From Mesorhizobium sp. C432A (GTDB lineage: Bacteria > Pseudomonadota > Alphaproteobacteria > Rhizobiales > Rhizobiaceae): a stretch of 64,000 nucleotides of DNA. A program made the translations under genes and the position numbers. Positions 27,518 through 38,005 of this stretch are shown in pieces (within the stretch, counting starts at the first letter, position 1; every line of letters begins with the position of its first letter). The stretch spans positions 1,488,001 through 1,552,000 of the forward strand of contig NZ_CP100470.1 of the NCBI RefSeq assembly GCF_030323145.1. Reading direction: 5' to 3'. The notes beneath the pieces are model-generated. The model was not told the origin of the DNA, searched no databases, and was given only the letters and a program-made list of their open reading frames with translations.

Positions 27518-28786
27518 ATGGAGGCAGCCGAGAAGGCCGCGCGCATCGTGCGAACGGTGATCGAAACGCTGAAGCCGGGTTTTGCGGTCAAGCTGTGGAC
27601 CGGCGAGCGGATCGGTCCCGCCACCGGGCCCGTGCTCACCATCAACGACCAGGACATCGTCTGGCAGGTGGTGAAGCGGCCATCACTGTCGACGCTGATC
27701 GAGATGTGGATTTCCAAGACGATAGACATCGAAGACGGGACGATTTTCGATTTTTATGCACTGCCGTCGCAAGGCAAGCTCAGGACCAAGCTCAAGTCGC
27801 TGCCGAAGCTGGCGATCCTGCGCGACCTGCCGGCGGTGCTCCTGTCACGCAAGCAGATGAGTGCACGCACCGATCTGTCGGGTCGCAACCCCTATGTCAG
27901 CGGGTCGAGCCAGGAGGCGATCCAGCATCACTACGACATTTCGAATGCCTTCTACCGGCTCTTCCTCGACGAGCGCATGGTCTACAGCTGCGGCTATTTC
28001 ACGGATTTCGCCAATGGCATCGACCAGGCGCAGGCCGACAAGCTCGACCATATCTGCCGCAAGCTGCGGCTGAAGCCGGGCGAAAAGCTGCTCGACATCG
28101 GCTGCGGCTGGGGCGCCATGCTGATCCACGCGGCCAAAAATTATGGCGTCGTCGGCCATGGCGTGTCGCTGTCGCAGGCGCAGACCGATCTCGCCCGCGA
28201 GCGCATCCGCGCCGAAGGGCTGCAGGACCGCATCACCATCGAGATCAAATCCTATGCGGAACTCAAAGGCTCCTTCGACAAGATATCGTCGATCGGCATG
28301 TTCGAGCATCTCGGCCTCGCCAACCACGCCAGCTATTTCAAGACCATCCATCGCTTGCTGAAGCCCGGCGGCATCTATCTGCACCACGCCATCACCAGGC
28401 GAAGCAAGGGCGACTTGAAGAAAACCTTGCGCAAGGGGCCGGAGTTCAAGGCGCTGCTCAAATACATTTTCCCCGGCGGGGAACTCGACACGATCGGCAT
28501 GACGCTGGGCAATCTGGAGGCGCATGGCTTCCTGGTCTACGACGTCGAGAATCTGCGCGAGCACTATGCGCGCACCTGCCGGCTGTGGGCCCAGCGGCTG
28601 CAGGCTCGCTTCGACGAGGCGGTCGCCGAAGTCGGCGAGGCCAAGGCACGGCTGTGGCTGCTTTATCTCACCGGCTGCTCGATCACCTTCGAGCGCGCCT
28701 CGGCGCAGATTTTTCAGACCGTCGTCACCAAACGCGCACGCGGCCCGAGCGGGCTGCCGCCGACACGGGCGGATCTGTATCGGTAG
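27518..28786 (+). CDS. cfa: Cyclopropane-fatty-acyl-phospholipid synthase
   Basis: 422 residues; the ATG at 27518 follows GGGAGG, a better start than the ATG at 27482. The C-terminal domain is the SAM-dependent methyltransferase: LLDIGCGWGAMLIHAAKNYG near residues 188-207, GVSLSQAQTDLAR and SIGMFEHLGLANH. The enzyme transfers a methylene from SAM to cis double bonds of membrane phospholipid acyl chains, usually at entry into stationary or acid stress. EAIQHHYDISNAFYRLFLDE is the family hallmark. The N-terminal ~120 residues form the lipid-binding domain. Rhizobia often carry several cfa paralogues; this resembles the Cfa2 type, though the subtype is uncertain. Confidence 0.93.
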   Translation: MEAAEKAARIVRTVIETLKPGFAVKLWTGERIGPATGPVLTINDQDIVWQVVKRPSLSTLIEMWISKTIDIEDGTIFDFYALPSQGKLRTKLKSLPKLAILRDLPAVLLSRKQMSARTDLSGRNPYVSGSSQEAIQHHYDISNAFYRLFLDERMVYSCGYFTDFANGIDQAQADKLDHICRKLRLKPGEKLLDIGCGWGAMLIHAAKNYGVVGHGVSLSQAQTDLARERIRAEGLQDRITIEIKSYAELKGSFDKISSIGMFEHLGLANHASYFKTIHRLLKPGGIYLHHAITRRSKGDLKKTLRKGPEFKALLKYIFPGGELDTIGMTLGNLEAHGFLVYDVENLREHYARTCRLWAQRLQARFDEAVAEVGEAKARLWLLYLTGCSITFERASAQIFQTVVTKRARGPSGLPPTRADLYR

Positions 28787-28852
28787 AGATAGGATTCGGG
28801 GCCGAACCCCACGCTTTCCAAGGTCTGCGATTCGCTGCCTCGCGGTAGAGGC

Positions 28853-29590
28853 CTACACGAACCGCATCGGCGCGCCGATCTCGACGCGGGCAGGCCTGTC
28901 CACAGTGCAATAGACGCCGAGATTATGGGCGTTGTGGCGGACCAGATTGCGCAGGATGCCGGGATCGTGGTCGAAGCCGTCCTGGCTGATGATGGTGAAG
29001 CCGCAGCGGCGGCACGGCTCCGAGACGGTCACCAGCAGGTCGCCGATGGCAAGCTTGCGGCCAATCCATTCGGTCTCGGGAAACGAGCCTTCGACCGCCG
29101 CCATGTCGACGACGATGTTGGGGCGGAAGCGGCGCGGATCGGGAATGCCTTCGGGGTGCAGCGCCTTGAGCCGGGCCAGCGATGCGGTGGTCAAGAGATG
29201 GATCGGCGCTTTGCGGTAGCGCGCCGCGGTCAGCGGCCCGGTGTAGCCGGAAGCGTCGTCCTGGCTGAACGGCCGGATCGAGGCGGCGAAGCCGAGATAG
29301 GTCGAGACGGCGCTGTCGCATTCAGCGCCCGGCGCTACCAGCCAGTCGCCGTCGGGAACGGCGATCTCCAGCTTGCGGTCCTTGCTCAGCCGGGTGCGGA
29401 TGCGCGGCACCTTGTGCCACTTGGCGTCGCGGTCGGGCCGCGCGATCTCATTGTCCGAGACATCGACAAGGCCGAACAGCCGGTCGCCGTCGATGGTTTC
29501 AAGGCCGACCGAAATGGCGTCCCGGCGTTCGCCGGCAAGCGAACTTGCAGGGTAACGCCAGAGCTCCGTGACTGCGCCCAGTGCAGCCAT
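28853..29590 (-). CDS. MOSC-domain protein
   Basis: 245 residues; the start at 29590 follows GAGGGG. An N-terminal MOSC beta-barrel segment (TELWRYPASSLAGERRD; L-x-x-YP-x-KS-like with S in place of K) precedes the MOSC domain, where RFRPNIVVDM and SEPCRRCGFTIISQDG are diagnostic. The Cys-x-x-Cys region corresponds to the reactive Cys of molybdenum-cofactor sulfurase C-terminal and mARC proteins. Function could be Mo-cofactor dependent reduction or sulfur carriage. Its start lies 9 bp after the acs stop on the same strand, so it is co-transcribed with acs. Confidence 0.88.
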   Translation of the reverse strand: MAALGAVTELWRYPASSLAGERRDAISVGLETIDGDRLFGLVDVSDNEIARPDRDAKWHKVPRIRTRLSKDRKLEIAVPDGDWLVAPGAECDSAVSTYLGFAASIRPFSQDDASGYTGPLTAARYRKAPIHLLTTASLARLKALHPEGIPDPRRFRPNIVVDMAAVEGSFPETEWIGRKLAIGDLLVTVSEPCRRCGFTIISQDGFDHDPGILRNLVRHNAHNLGVYCTVDRPARVEIGAPMRFV

Positions 29591-29599
29591 CAAATCCCC

Positions 29600-31555
<1,956 letters not shown>

Positions 31556-31860
31556 GTCTTCACTTTCCTCCCAAACCACCCCGCCGGCTTGACCACAGCC
31601 AGGATCACGGCGACGCAGCCGCGAATTCGGCGGCATTATTAACAGTTCCGCGCTGACGACAACATTAGACGTTGGATTCGCGTGGCGGGATGCCGCAGCT
31701 CCCGTCTCGGTTGTATCAGCACTCGGCAGCGGTCGCTGCTAACTGCATGTTTTCGTGCATAAAACCCGACTGGGATCAGGAAAATCATAGACAGTTAAGG
31801 AACGGCGCGCACAATTCGGTGTTGGGAGGAATGGAGAATCAACTAGGCCAAGGGGCTGTC

Positions 31861-32133
31861 ATGCGCGATCATTCCGAAATGGACCTGATGCTCAAGGGGT
31901 ATGGCCTGACCACGGCCAAGATTCTATACCATTTTCCCGACCACCCGCATCTGCTGCAGAGCTTCATCTGGCAGGATTACGATCTGGCGCCGAAGTTTCC
32001 GGTGCTGATCAAGTTCATCGAGTTTTGGAAGGCCAGGCTCGACGGGCCGCTGCATTCGATCAGCTACACGCACCAGAAGCTGATCGCGCCGAACGAATGG
32101 CGGAAGGTGGATGGGGAGTTCGTGCTGCACTGA
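31861..32133 (+). CDS. usg: Usg-family protein
   Basis: 90 residues, starting at 31861 after AAGGGG; the ATG at 31831 directly abuts GGGAGGA and is less likely. GYGLTTAKILYHFPDHPHLL, FIWQDYDLAPKFPVLIKFIEFW and the C-terminal W-R-x-VDGEFVLH are the conserved blocks of the small Usg-like proteins of alphaproteobacteria, sometimes found near tryptophan genes. Biochemical role unknown. Here it stands alone between acs and a palindromic repeat. Confidence 0.85.
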   Translation: MRDHSEMDLMLKGYGLTTAKILYHFPDHPHLLQSFIWQDYDLAPKFPVLIKFIEFWKARLDGPLHSISYTHQKLIAPNEWRKVDGEFVLH

Positions 32134-32145
32134 GCGGCGCGCTTG

Positions 32146-32298
32146 ATCTCCCCCCTTGAGGGGGAGATGGCCGCAAAGCGGCCAGAGGGGGTCGGTTCGA
32201 CCGGACGCGACCCTCCTGCGGCAGATGGGGGCTAGCGCTCCACGCGCGGCGACCCCCTCTGTCGCCTTCGGCGACATCTCCCCCTCGAGGGGGGAGAT
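32146..32298. repeat. Palindromic intergenic repeat, copy B
   Basis: 153 bp, closely matching copy A at 1657-1812: the outer ATCTCCCCCCTTGAGGGGGA arm, the GGCCGCAAAGCGGCC hairpin, the GGGGGTCGG block and the GTCGCCTTCGGCGAC hairpin all recur in the same order. The central 40 bp differ. It occupies the whole space between usg and the convergent aldo/keto reductase gene. Confidence 0.8.
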
Positions 32299-32314
32299 TT
32301 GGCAGCGTCGGCGA

Positions 32315-33349
32315 TCACACCGCAGGCGGGTTCAGCCGGGCGAAACCTTCCTGGCGGTGATAGGGGAAGTACGGGTAGGGCGCGGTCACTTCGCTTGCCT
32401 TGTCGAGCTTTTTGACCTGCTCCGGCGTCAACGCCCAGCCGACGGCGCCGAGGTTCTGGCGCAGCTGTTCCTCGTTGCGGGCGCCGATGATGACCGAGGA
32501 CACGGTCGGGCGCCGCAACAGCCAGTTGATGGCGATCTGCGGCACGGTCTTGCCGGTCTCTTCAGCCATCGCATCAAGCGCATCCATGACCCGGTAGAGA
32601 TGTTCGTCCGCGACCGGCGGGCCGAAATCGGCGGTGTCGTGCAGCCGGCTCTTTTCCGGCAGGGGCTGGCCGCGGCGGATCTTGCCGGTCAGGCGGCCCC
32701 AGCCGAGCGGGCTCCACACCAGCGCGCCGATGCCCTGGTCGATACCGAGCGGCATCAGCTCCCATTCATAGTCGCGGCCGACCAGCGAATAATAGACTTG
32801 GTGCGCGACGTAGCGCGCATGGCCATGCTTGTCGGCTTCAGCCAGCGATTTCATCACCTGCCAGCCGGAGAAGTTCGACACGCCGACATAGCGCAGCTTG
32901 CCGGCGCGCACGAGGTCGTCCAGCGTCGACAGCACCTCCTCGACCGGCGTGCCGGCATCGAAGGCGTGCAGCTGCAACAGGTCGATGTAATCGGTGCCCA
33001 TGCGCTTCAGGGCGGCGTCGACGGCTTTGATCAGCCGCGAGCGCGACGAGCCGTAGTCGGCCGGTCTGTCGCCCATCGGCAGCGAAGTCTTGGTCGAGAT
33101 CAGCATCGCGTCGCGGCGGCCTTTGATGGCTTCGCCAAGCACTTCCTCGGAGGCGCCGTTCGAATAGACATCGGCGGTGTCGAACAGATTGACGCCGGCC
33201 TCGAGGCAGATGTCGATCAGCCGCCGCGCTTCCTTGGCGTCGCTGTTGCCCCACGCCCCGAACAGCGGCCCGGAGCCGCCGAAAGTGCCGGCGCCGAAAG
33301 AGAGTGCGGGCACTTTCAGGCCCGATGCGCCGAGACGTCGATAATCCAT
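32315..33349 (-). CDS. Aldo/keto reductase
   Basis: 344 residues after AAGGAG. The tetrad is visible: Asp and Tyr in NLFDTADVYSNGASEEVLG, Lys in ISTKTSLPMG, His in DLLQLHAFDAGTP. SVIIGARNEEQLRQNLGA near the C-terminus is the NADPH-binding block. An NADPH-dependent carbonyl reductase of unknown substrate, of the YghZ/YajO-like group. The downstream neighbour on the other strand is usg, and 43 bp upstream ends an MFS gene on the same strand, so the two may form an operon. Not a close duplicate of the reductase at 35658. Confidence 0.9.
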   Translation of the reverse strand: MDYRRLGASGLKVPALSFGAGTFGGSGPLFGAWGNSDAKEARRLIDICLEAGVNLFDTADVYSNGASEEVLGEAIKGRRDAMLISTKTSLPMGDRPADYGSSRSRLIKAVDAALKRMGTDYIDLLQLHAFDAGTPVEEVLSTLDDLVRAGKLRYVGVSNFSGWQVMKSLAEADKHGHARYVAHQVYYSLVGRDYEWELMPLGIDQGIGALVWSPLGWGRLTGKIRRGQPLPEKSRLHDTADFGPPVADEHLYRVMDALDAMAEETGKTVPQIAINWLLRRPTVSSVIIGARNEEQLRQNLGAVGWALTPEQVKKLDKASEVTAPYPYFPYHRQEGFARLNPPAV

Positions 33350-33392
33350 TTTATGCTCCTTGATGATGTCGAAGAAGGATTGCGCGTGATGC

Positions 33393-34574
33393 TCATGACT
33401 GGGCGCAGACCGGCGCCCCTATTGTGGGGGCGCGATCGAGGCGCAGCGCCAGGGCAGCGACGCCAAGAGCCACGACCGGCAGCAAAGCGGCGATCCAGGT
33501 TAGTGAGCCGAGGCCGAGGCCACGGGCAATCACCGCGCCGCCAAGCCAAGCGCCGGCGGCATTGCCGAGGTTGAAGGCGGCGATGTTGAAGGAGGAGGCG
33601 AGGCTCTGGCCCGCGCCTTGCGCCTTTTCCAGCACCCACATCTGCAGCGGCGCCACGGTGGCGAAGGCGGCGGCTCCAAGCAGGCCGACATAGATGACGG
33701 CCAGGATTTGGCTGTGGACGGCGAAGGTCATTGTGGCCAGCACCAACGCCAGCACCACGAGGCTGCCGAGCACCGCCGGCACCAACCAGCGGTCCGCGAC
33801 CTTGCCGCCAAGCAGGTTGCCGGCGATAAGACCGCCACCGAAGACGAGCAGGATCGGCGACACGGCGGCTTCCCCAAAACCGGTGATCTCGGTGAGCAGC
33901 GGGGCGATGTAGGTGAAGACGGCGAAGACGCCGGCATAGCCGAGCACGGTGGTGGCGAGGCCGAGCAACACCGGCGTGCGGCGCAGCACTGCGAGGTCGG
34001 CGCGCAGATTGGTCTTCTCGGGCGCTTCCTTGCTGCGCGGCACCAGAAGCAGGATGACGGCAAAGGCTGCCAAGCCGACCAGGGTTACGGCCCAGAAGGT
34101 GGCGCGCCAGCCGAAGGTCTGGCCGAGCCAAGTGCCGAAGGGCACGCCGAGGATGTTGGCGATAGTCAGGCCGGTGAACATCAGCGCGATCGCCGAGGCT
34201 TTCTTGTTGGGCGCGACCAGGCCGGTGGCGACCACCGAACCGACGCCAAAGAAAGTGCCATGGGCAAAGGCGGTGATGATGCGGGCGCCCATCAGCGTCC
34301 AGTAGTCGGGGGCGATCGCACAGGCGAGGTTGCCGAGCGTGAAGATCGCCATAAGGGCCAGAAGGACGGTCTTGCGGGGCCAGTTGCCGGTGGCGATGGT
34401 CAAAAGCGGCGCGCCGATGACGACGCCCAACGCGTAGCCCGAAATCAACTGGCCGGCGGCCGAGATCGAGACTCCGAGATCTTTGCTGACATCGATCAGC
34501 AGACCCATGATGACGAATTCGGTGACACCGATGCCGAAAGCGCCGGCAGCGAGGGCGTAGAGAGCAAGAGGCAT
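33393..34574 (-). CDS. MFS transporter, DHA1 (AraJ-like) family
   Basis: 393 residues from MPLALYALAAGAFGIGVTEF; FVIMGLLIDVSKDLGVSI continues the N-terminal signature of AraJ-type drug:H+ antiporters. Twelve hydrophobic segments are visible, with the loop GNWPRKTVLLALM after helix 2. Open codons upstream of 34574 are hydrophilic and not conserved. Divergent from a LysR regulator, which may control it. Exports sugars or small drugs; substrate unknown. Confidence 0.87.
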   Translation of the reverse strand: MPLALYALAAGAFGIGVTEFVIMGLLIDVSKDLGVSISAAGQLISGYALGVVIGAPLLTIATGNWPRKTVLLALMAIFTLGNLACAIAPDYWTLMGARIITAFAHGTFFGVGSVVATGLVAPNKKASAIALMFTGLTIANILGVPFGTWLGQTFGWRATFWAVTLVGLAAFAVILLLVPRSKEAPEKTNLRADLAVLRRTPVLLGLATTVLGYAGVFAVFTYIAPLLTEITGFGEAAVSPILLVFGGGLIAGNLLGGKVADRWLVPAVLGSLVVLALVLATMTFAVHSQILAVIYVGLLGAAAFATVAPLQMWVLEKAQGAGQSLASSFNIAAFNLGNAAGAWLGGAVIARGLGLGSLTWIAALLPVVALGVAALALRLDRAPTIGAPVCAQS

Positions 34575-34678
34575 GGCGGTTTCCAGTTCGAAGTCGATGA
34601 ACGCGACCAGACCCGCGCCCCGACCGCAGAGATCGTGTTGCCATGCCTTGTGAACCAGACTTTCCTTGGGCACATTTC

Positions 34679-34697
34679 CTGTGAAATAGATTCACAG
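34679..34697. promoter_or_regulatory. Perfect palindrome abutting the LysR start codon
   Basis: CTGTGAA (34679-34685), 5-base spacer, TTCACAG (34691-34697), ending at the base before the LysR ATG. The T-N11-A core typical of LysR binding sites is present inside it. Position over the ribosome binding region suggests that the regulator represses its own synthesis while touching the divergent MFS promoter about 105 bp from the MFS start. Confidence 0.55.
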
Positions 34698-35606
34698 ATG
34701 GTCAGACCCGATATCAACCGTTCCGGCGAGATCGAAGTGTTCGTCCGCGTCGTCGAGGCGAGCAGCTTCTCGGCTGCGGCTCGTTCGCTGCGTATGACAC
34801 CGTCGGCGGTCAGCAAGCTGATCGCGCGACTGGAGGCAAGGCTCGGCGCGCGGCTGGTCACGCGCTCGACGCGCAAGCTGCAGCTGACGCCGGAAGGGAC
34901 GGCGTTCTATGACAGCGGGGTGCGCATCCTGGCCGATATGGCGGCGGCCGAGCGCGAGGCGGCCGTGGGTGCCGCGCCGCGCGGACGGCTGCGCGTCAAC
35001 TCCTATGTGCCCTTCGGGGTGCATCGGCTGATCCCGCTGCTGCCTGATTTCCTCGAACGCTATCCCGAGATTTCGGTCGATCTGGTGCTGACCGACAGCG
35101 TCATCGATTTGATGGCTGAGCGTGCCGACGTCGCCATCCGCGCCGGGCCGCTCGGCGAGTCGCGGCTGGTGGCGCGCAAGCTCGGGCAAAGCCGGATGAC
35201 AGTCGTTGCCGCACCGTCCTATCTCAAGACGCATGGCACGCCGCTGGTTCCAGCAGATCTCGACCGGCACAATCGCATGGCTTTCGGCTTTGTCCGGCAT
35301 GTCGATGGCTGGTCGTTTGTCGATGCAACCGGGAACGCCGTCATGGTGCCGATCACCGGAAACACGCTGGTCGGCGATGGCGAGTCGATGCGGTTGATGG
35401 CGGTCGGCGGCGCCGGCATCGCCCGGCTGGCACACTGGCATGTGGCCGATGACATCGCGGCGGGGCGGCTGACGGCGCTGCTGGAGGATTTCAATCCGGG
35501 CGACGAGGAGCCTACCCACGCCGTCTATGTCGGCCAGGGCCGGCATTTGCCCGCACGGGTGCGGGCGTTTCTCGACTTTCTGGTCGAGAGCGTGCGGATG
35601 AGCTGA
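34698..35606 (+). CDS. LysR-family transcriptional regulator
   Basis: 302 residues. The N-terminal winged helix is clear: FVRVVEASSFSAAARSLRMT then SAVSKLIARLEARLGARL (about residues 15-52). A periplasmic-binding-like effector domain follows from about residue 90, with RVNSYVPFGVHRLIPLLPDF and DVAIRAGPLGESRLVARKLG. It resembles the subgroup that regulates neighbouring transporters and reductases. The coding region starts directly after a perfect palindrome. The only upstream Shine-Dalgarno-like sequence would lie inside that palindrome. Confidence 0.92.
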   Translation: MVRPDINRSGEIEVFVRVVEASSFSAAARSLRMTPSAVSKLIARLEARLGARLVTRSTRKLQLTPEGTAFYDSGVRILADMAAAEREAAVGAAPRGRLRVNSYVPFGVHRLIPLLPDFLERYPEISVDLVLTDSVIDLMAERADVAIRAGPLGESRLVARKLGQSRMTVVAAPSYLKTHGTPLVPADLDRHNRMAFGFVRHVDGWSFVDATGNAVMVPITGNTLVGDGESMRLMAVGGAGIARLAHWHVADDIAAGRLTALLEDFNPGDEEPTHAVYVGQGRHLPARVRAFLDFLVESVRMS

Positions 35607-35657
35607 AAAGACGTTGGGGAGCCAGATGACCCCCCAAGCATCAGGCGACAGCGATGA

Positions 35658-36707
35658 CTATTTCTTCGGGGTGAACGGCGCCGGGCGGCGACCGGCGCCC
35701 TGACGCTCCAGCATCCAGCCGGGATATTCGGCCGGCAGCGCGCTGACCTCATCAAGTTTGGCGAGATCGTCGGCGTCGAGCTTCACCTCGGCCGCGGCAA
35801 GGTTCTGCTCGAGCTGCTCCATGCGGCTGGCGCCGATGATGACGCTCATGACGAAAGGTTTGGCCAGGACATAGCCGAGCGCCACCGTGGCGACGCTGAC
35901 GCCGTGCTTCTGGGCGATCTCGCGCATCACGGCGACAGCCGCCCAGGCGCGGTCCTCATCGACCGGCGGGAAGTTGAAGGCGGCGCGGCGGCCTTCGCCA
36001 TTGCCGGGCGCGCCGGGGCCGTATTTACCCGACAGCAGGCCGCCGGCCATTGGCGACCAGACCATCAGGCCGAGCTTTTCCTCGTTGATGAGCGGCACGA
36101 TCTCGCGCTCGAGGTCGCGGCCGGCGATCGAGTAGTAGGACTGGATGGTCTCGAAGCGGGAAAACCCCTTGCGCTCGGCTATGCCGAGGGCCTTAGAGAT
36201 GCGCCAAGCCGCCCAGTTGGAGACGCCGACATAGCGGACCTTACCGCTGGCAACGAGATCGTCGAGCGCCCGCAGCGTCTCGTCGATTGGCGTCACGGTG
36301 TCGGTGCCGTGCAGCTGGTAGAGATCGATATGGTCTAGCTGCAGCCGCTCCAGGCTCCCCTCGACCGAATCCATGATGTGGCCGCGCGAAGAGCCGCGCT
36401 CGTTCGGGCCCTGGCCCATGGCGCCATGCACCTTGGTGGCAATGACGACGTCCGAGCGCTTGACGCCAAGATCCTTGAGCGACTGGCCAAGCAGGCGTTC
36501 GGACTGGCCGAATGAATAGACGTCGGCCGTGTCGAAGAAATTGACGCCGGCGGCGATGGAACGGGCAACGATGTCGTTGACGCCCTTCTGGTCGAGGCTG
36601 GCGATCAGGCCCCATTGGGCATTCTCGCCGGCGGCGCCGAAGGTCATGGTGCCGAGGCACAGTTCGGAGACGAACATCCCCGTATTTCCGAGTTGATTGT
36701 AGCGCAT
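35658..36707 (-). CDS. Aldo/keto reductase
   Basis: 349 residues from MRYNQLGNTGMFVSELCLGT, with GGAG upstream. Catalytic tetrad: NFFDTADVYSFGQSERLLG (Asp, Tyr), VIATKVHGAMG (Lys), DLYQLHGTDTVTP (His). SVIIGASRMEQLEQNLAA is the C-terminal cofactor block. An NADPH-linked reductase with unknown substrate. It ends 51 bp from the LysR gene, convergent. Upstream codons to 36782 are open but not family-like. Confidence 0.9.
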   Translation of the reverse strand: MRYNQLGNTGMFVSELCLGTMTFGAAGENAQWGLIASLDQKGVNDIVARSIAAGVNFFDTADVYSFGQSERLLGQSLKDLGVKRSDVVIATKVHGAMGQGPNERGSSRGHIMDSVEGSLERLQLDHIDLYQLHGTDTVTPIDETLRALDDLVASGKVRYVGVSNWAAWRISKALGIAERKGFSRFETIQSYYSIAGRDLEREIVPLINEEKLGLMVWSPMAGGLLSGKYGPGAPGNGEGRRAAFNFPPVDEDRAWAAVAVMREIAQKHGVSVATVALGYVLAKPFVMSVIIGASRMEQLEQNLAAAEVKLDADDLAKLDEVSALPAEYPGWMLERQGAGRRPAPFTPKK

Positions 36708-36851
36708 GGTGGCGGCTCCAGCAGATGTGTGATGACGCCAAGCAAATAGGAACGGTGCGTTTCGTTTCCAGTGGTGGCACAATGGACCTAACGCAGTTGG
36801 CCCATAGAGCCCGTCAACCGTCGCGAGATGATCTTCATGCCGAAAAATCTA

Positions 36852-37106
36852 TCAGAATTCCACGGGCCGGATGATCGTCTTTGAGCGGCGGTTGACCTCC
36901 TCGTCGAAATCGTCGTCCCACGCGGGACCGGAGAGAAGATATTCGGCAAGCGAAGGCTTTGCGCCGATCAGTTGGTCATAGTCATCAGGAGATAATACGA
37001 CGGCAGCCGGCTTTCCGCGCAAGGTGATGGTTTGCGCCCCTTCTTCGTGCGCCTGTCGTACAAGCTTCGAAAGATTGTTTCTCGCGTCCCTGAGGTGCCA
37101 GTCCAA
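36852..37106 (-). CDS. Phd/YefM-type antitoxin without adjacent toxin
   Basis: 84 residues. DARNNLSKLVRQAHEEGAQT followed by ITLRGKPAAVVLSPDDYDQL is the Phd/YefM DNA-binding fold. The acidic AWDDDFDEEV plus basic end is the kind of tail that binds a toxin. In this family a Doc, RelE or VapC-like toxin normally follows within a few bases, but the next 145 bp downstream (to 36707) contain no toxin ORF. It is therefore an orphan, either a remnant of a lost TA pair or a stand-alone regulator. Confidence 0.82.
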   Translation of the reverse strand: MDWHLRDARNNLSKLVRQAHEEGAQTITLRGKPAAVVLSPDDYDQLIGAKPSLAEYLLSGPAWDDDFDEEVNRRSKTIIRPVEF

Positions 37107-37194
37107 GAAGAATAGTCCTCGCTAACTCGCCGGATGTGCTCGAAACATTAGCTCGAATAGCCGGGGAACGACAGGTGTCTCACGAAGCCGAAGG

Positions 37195-37857
37195 CTACCG
37201 GCTTCCAAAAATCGCTGACCCGACGCGGACGCTGGTGGCGCCGAAGGCTATGGCGGTCTCGAAGTCGCCGGACATGCCCATCGACAGTTTTGCGACCCCG
37301 GCCTCTTTGCCGAGCTTTTCCAGCAAGGCGAAATGCGGGCCGGGGTTTTCGTCGGCCGGCGGGATGCACATCAGGCCTTCGATGGCGAGGCCATGGACAT
37401 CGCGGCAGCGGGCGACGAAGGCGACGGCGTCGCGCGGCTCGATGCCGGCCTTTTGCGGCTCCGAGCCGGTATTGACCTGGACGTAGAGTTTCGGCGTGCG
37501 GCCCTGGCGCACGATTTCCTTGGCGAGTTCGGCGGCGAGCTTTTCGCGGTCGACGGTCTCGATGACGTCGGCGAGAGCGACGGCTTCCCTCGCCTTGTTC
37601 GACTGCAGCGGGCCGATCAGATGCAGTTCGATATTAGGGAATTCCGCTTTCAAGGCCGGCCATTTGCCTTGCGCTTCCTGCACGCGGTTTTCGCCGAAGA
37701 CGCGCTGGCCAGCCTCGATGACCGGGCGGATGACGTCGGTCTCAAAAGTCTTCGACACCGCAACCAGCGTCACCGAACCGGCGTCACGGCCGGCCTCGCG
37801 CTCGGCGGCAGCGATCCTCGTCTTGACGGCGAAAAACTGTTCGACGGCGCTGGCCAT
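37195..37857 (-). CDS. yggS: PLP homeostasis protein YggS/PROSC family
   Basis: 220 residues from the second of two close ATGs (37857), the one with AGGA at proper distance. [20 protein letters not shown] contains the Lys that binds pyridoxal 5'-phosphate; [39 protein letters not shown] and VRVGSAIFG are conserved blocks. Maintains PLP supply and affects amino-acid pools. Divergent from leuS with 148 bp between starts. Confidence 0.93.
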   Translation of the reverse strand: MASAVEQFFAVKTRIAAAEREAGRDAGSVTLVAVSKTFETDVIRPVIEAGQRVFGENRVQEAQGKWPALKAEFPNIELHLIGPLQSNKAREAVALADVIETVDREKLAAELAKEIVRQGRTPKLYVQVNTGSEPQKAGIEPRDAVAFVARCRDVHGLAIEGLMCIPPADENPGPHFALLEKLGKEAGVAKLSMGMSGDFETAIAFGATSVRVGSAIFGSR

Positions 37858-38005
37858 GCCCATATCCTGCCTGTCTTTAATCGTCTTGGCCGGCTCGCCG
37901 CAGTTGACGGGTCCGGCAATCCATGGTGAACACCGCGACGACATTTACCTCGGCCACCGGGCCTTGTCCGGCGGTCTGCGCCTGCTTTTAAGTGAAAATC
38001 ATCCG

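Noticed and set aside
32315..36707. The two aldo/keto reductase genes as a tandem duplication
   Set aside because: They share only family motifs; the overall sequences differ strongly and an MFS/LysR pair lies between them.
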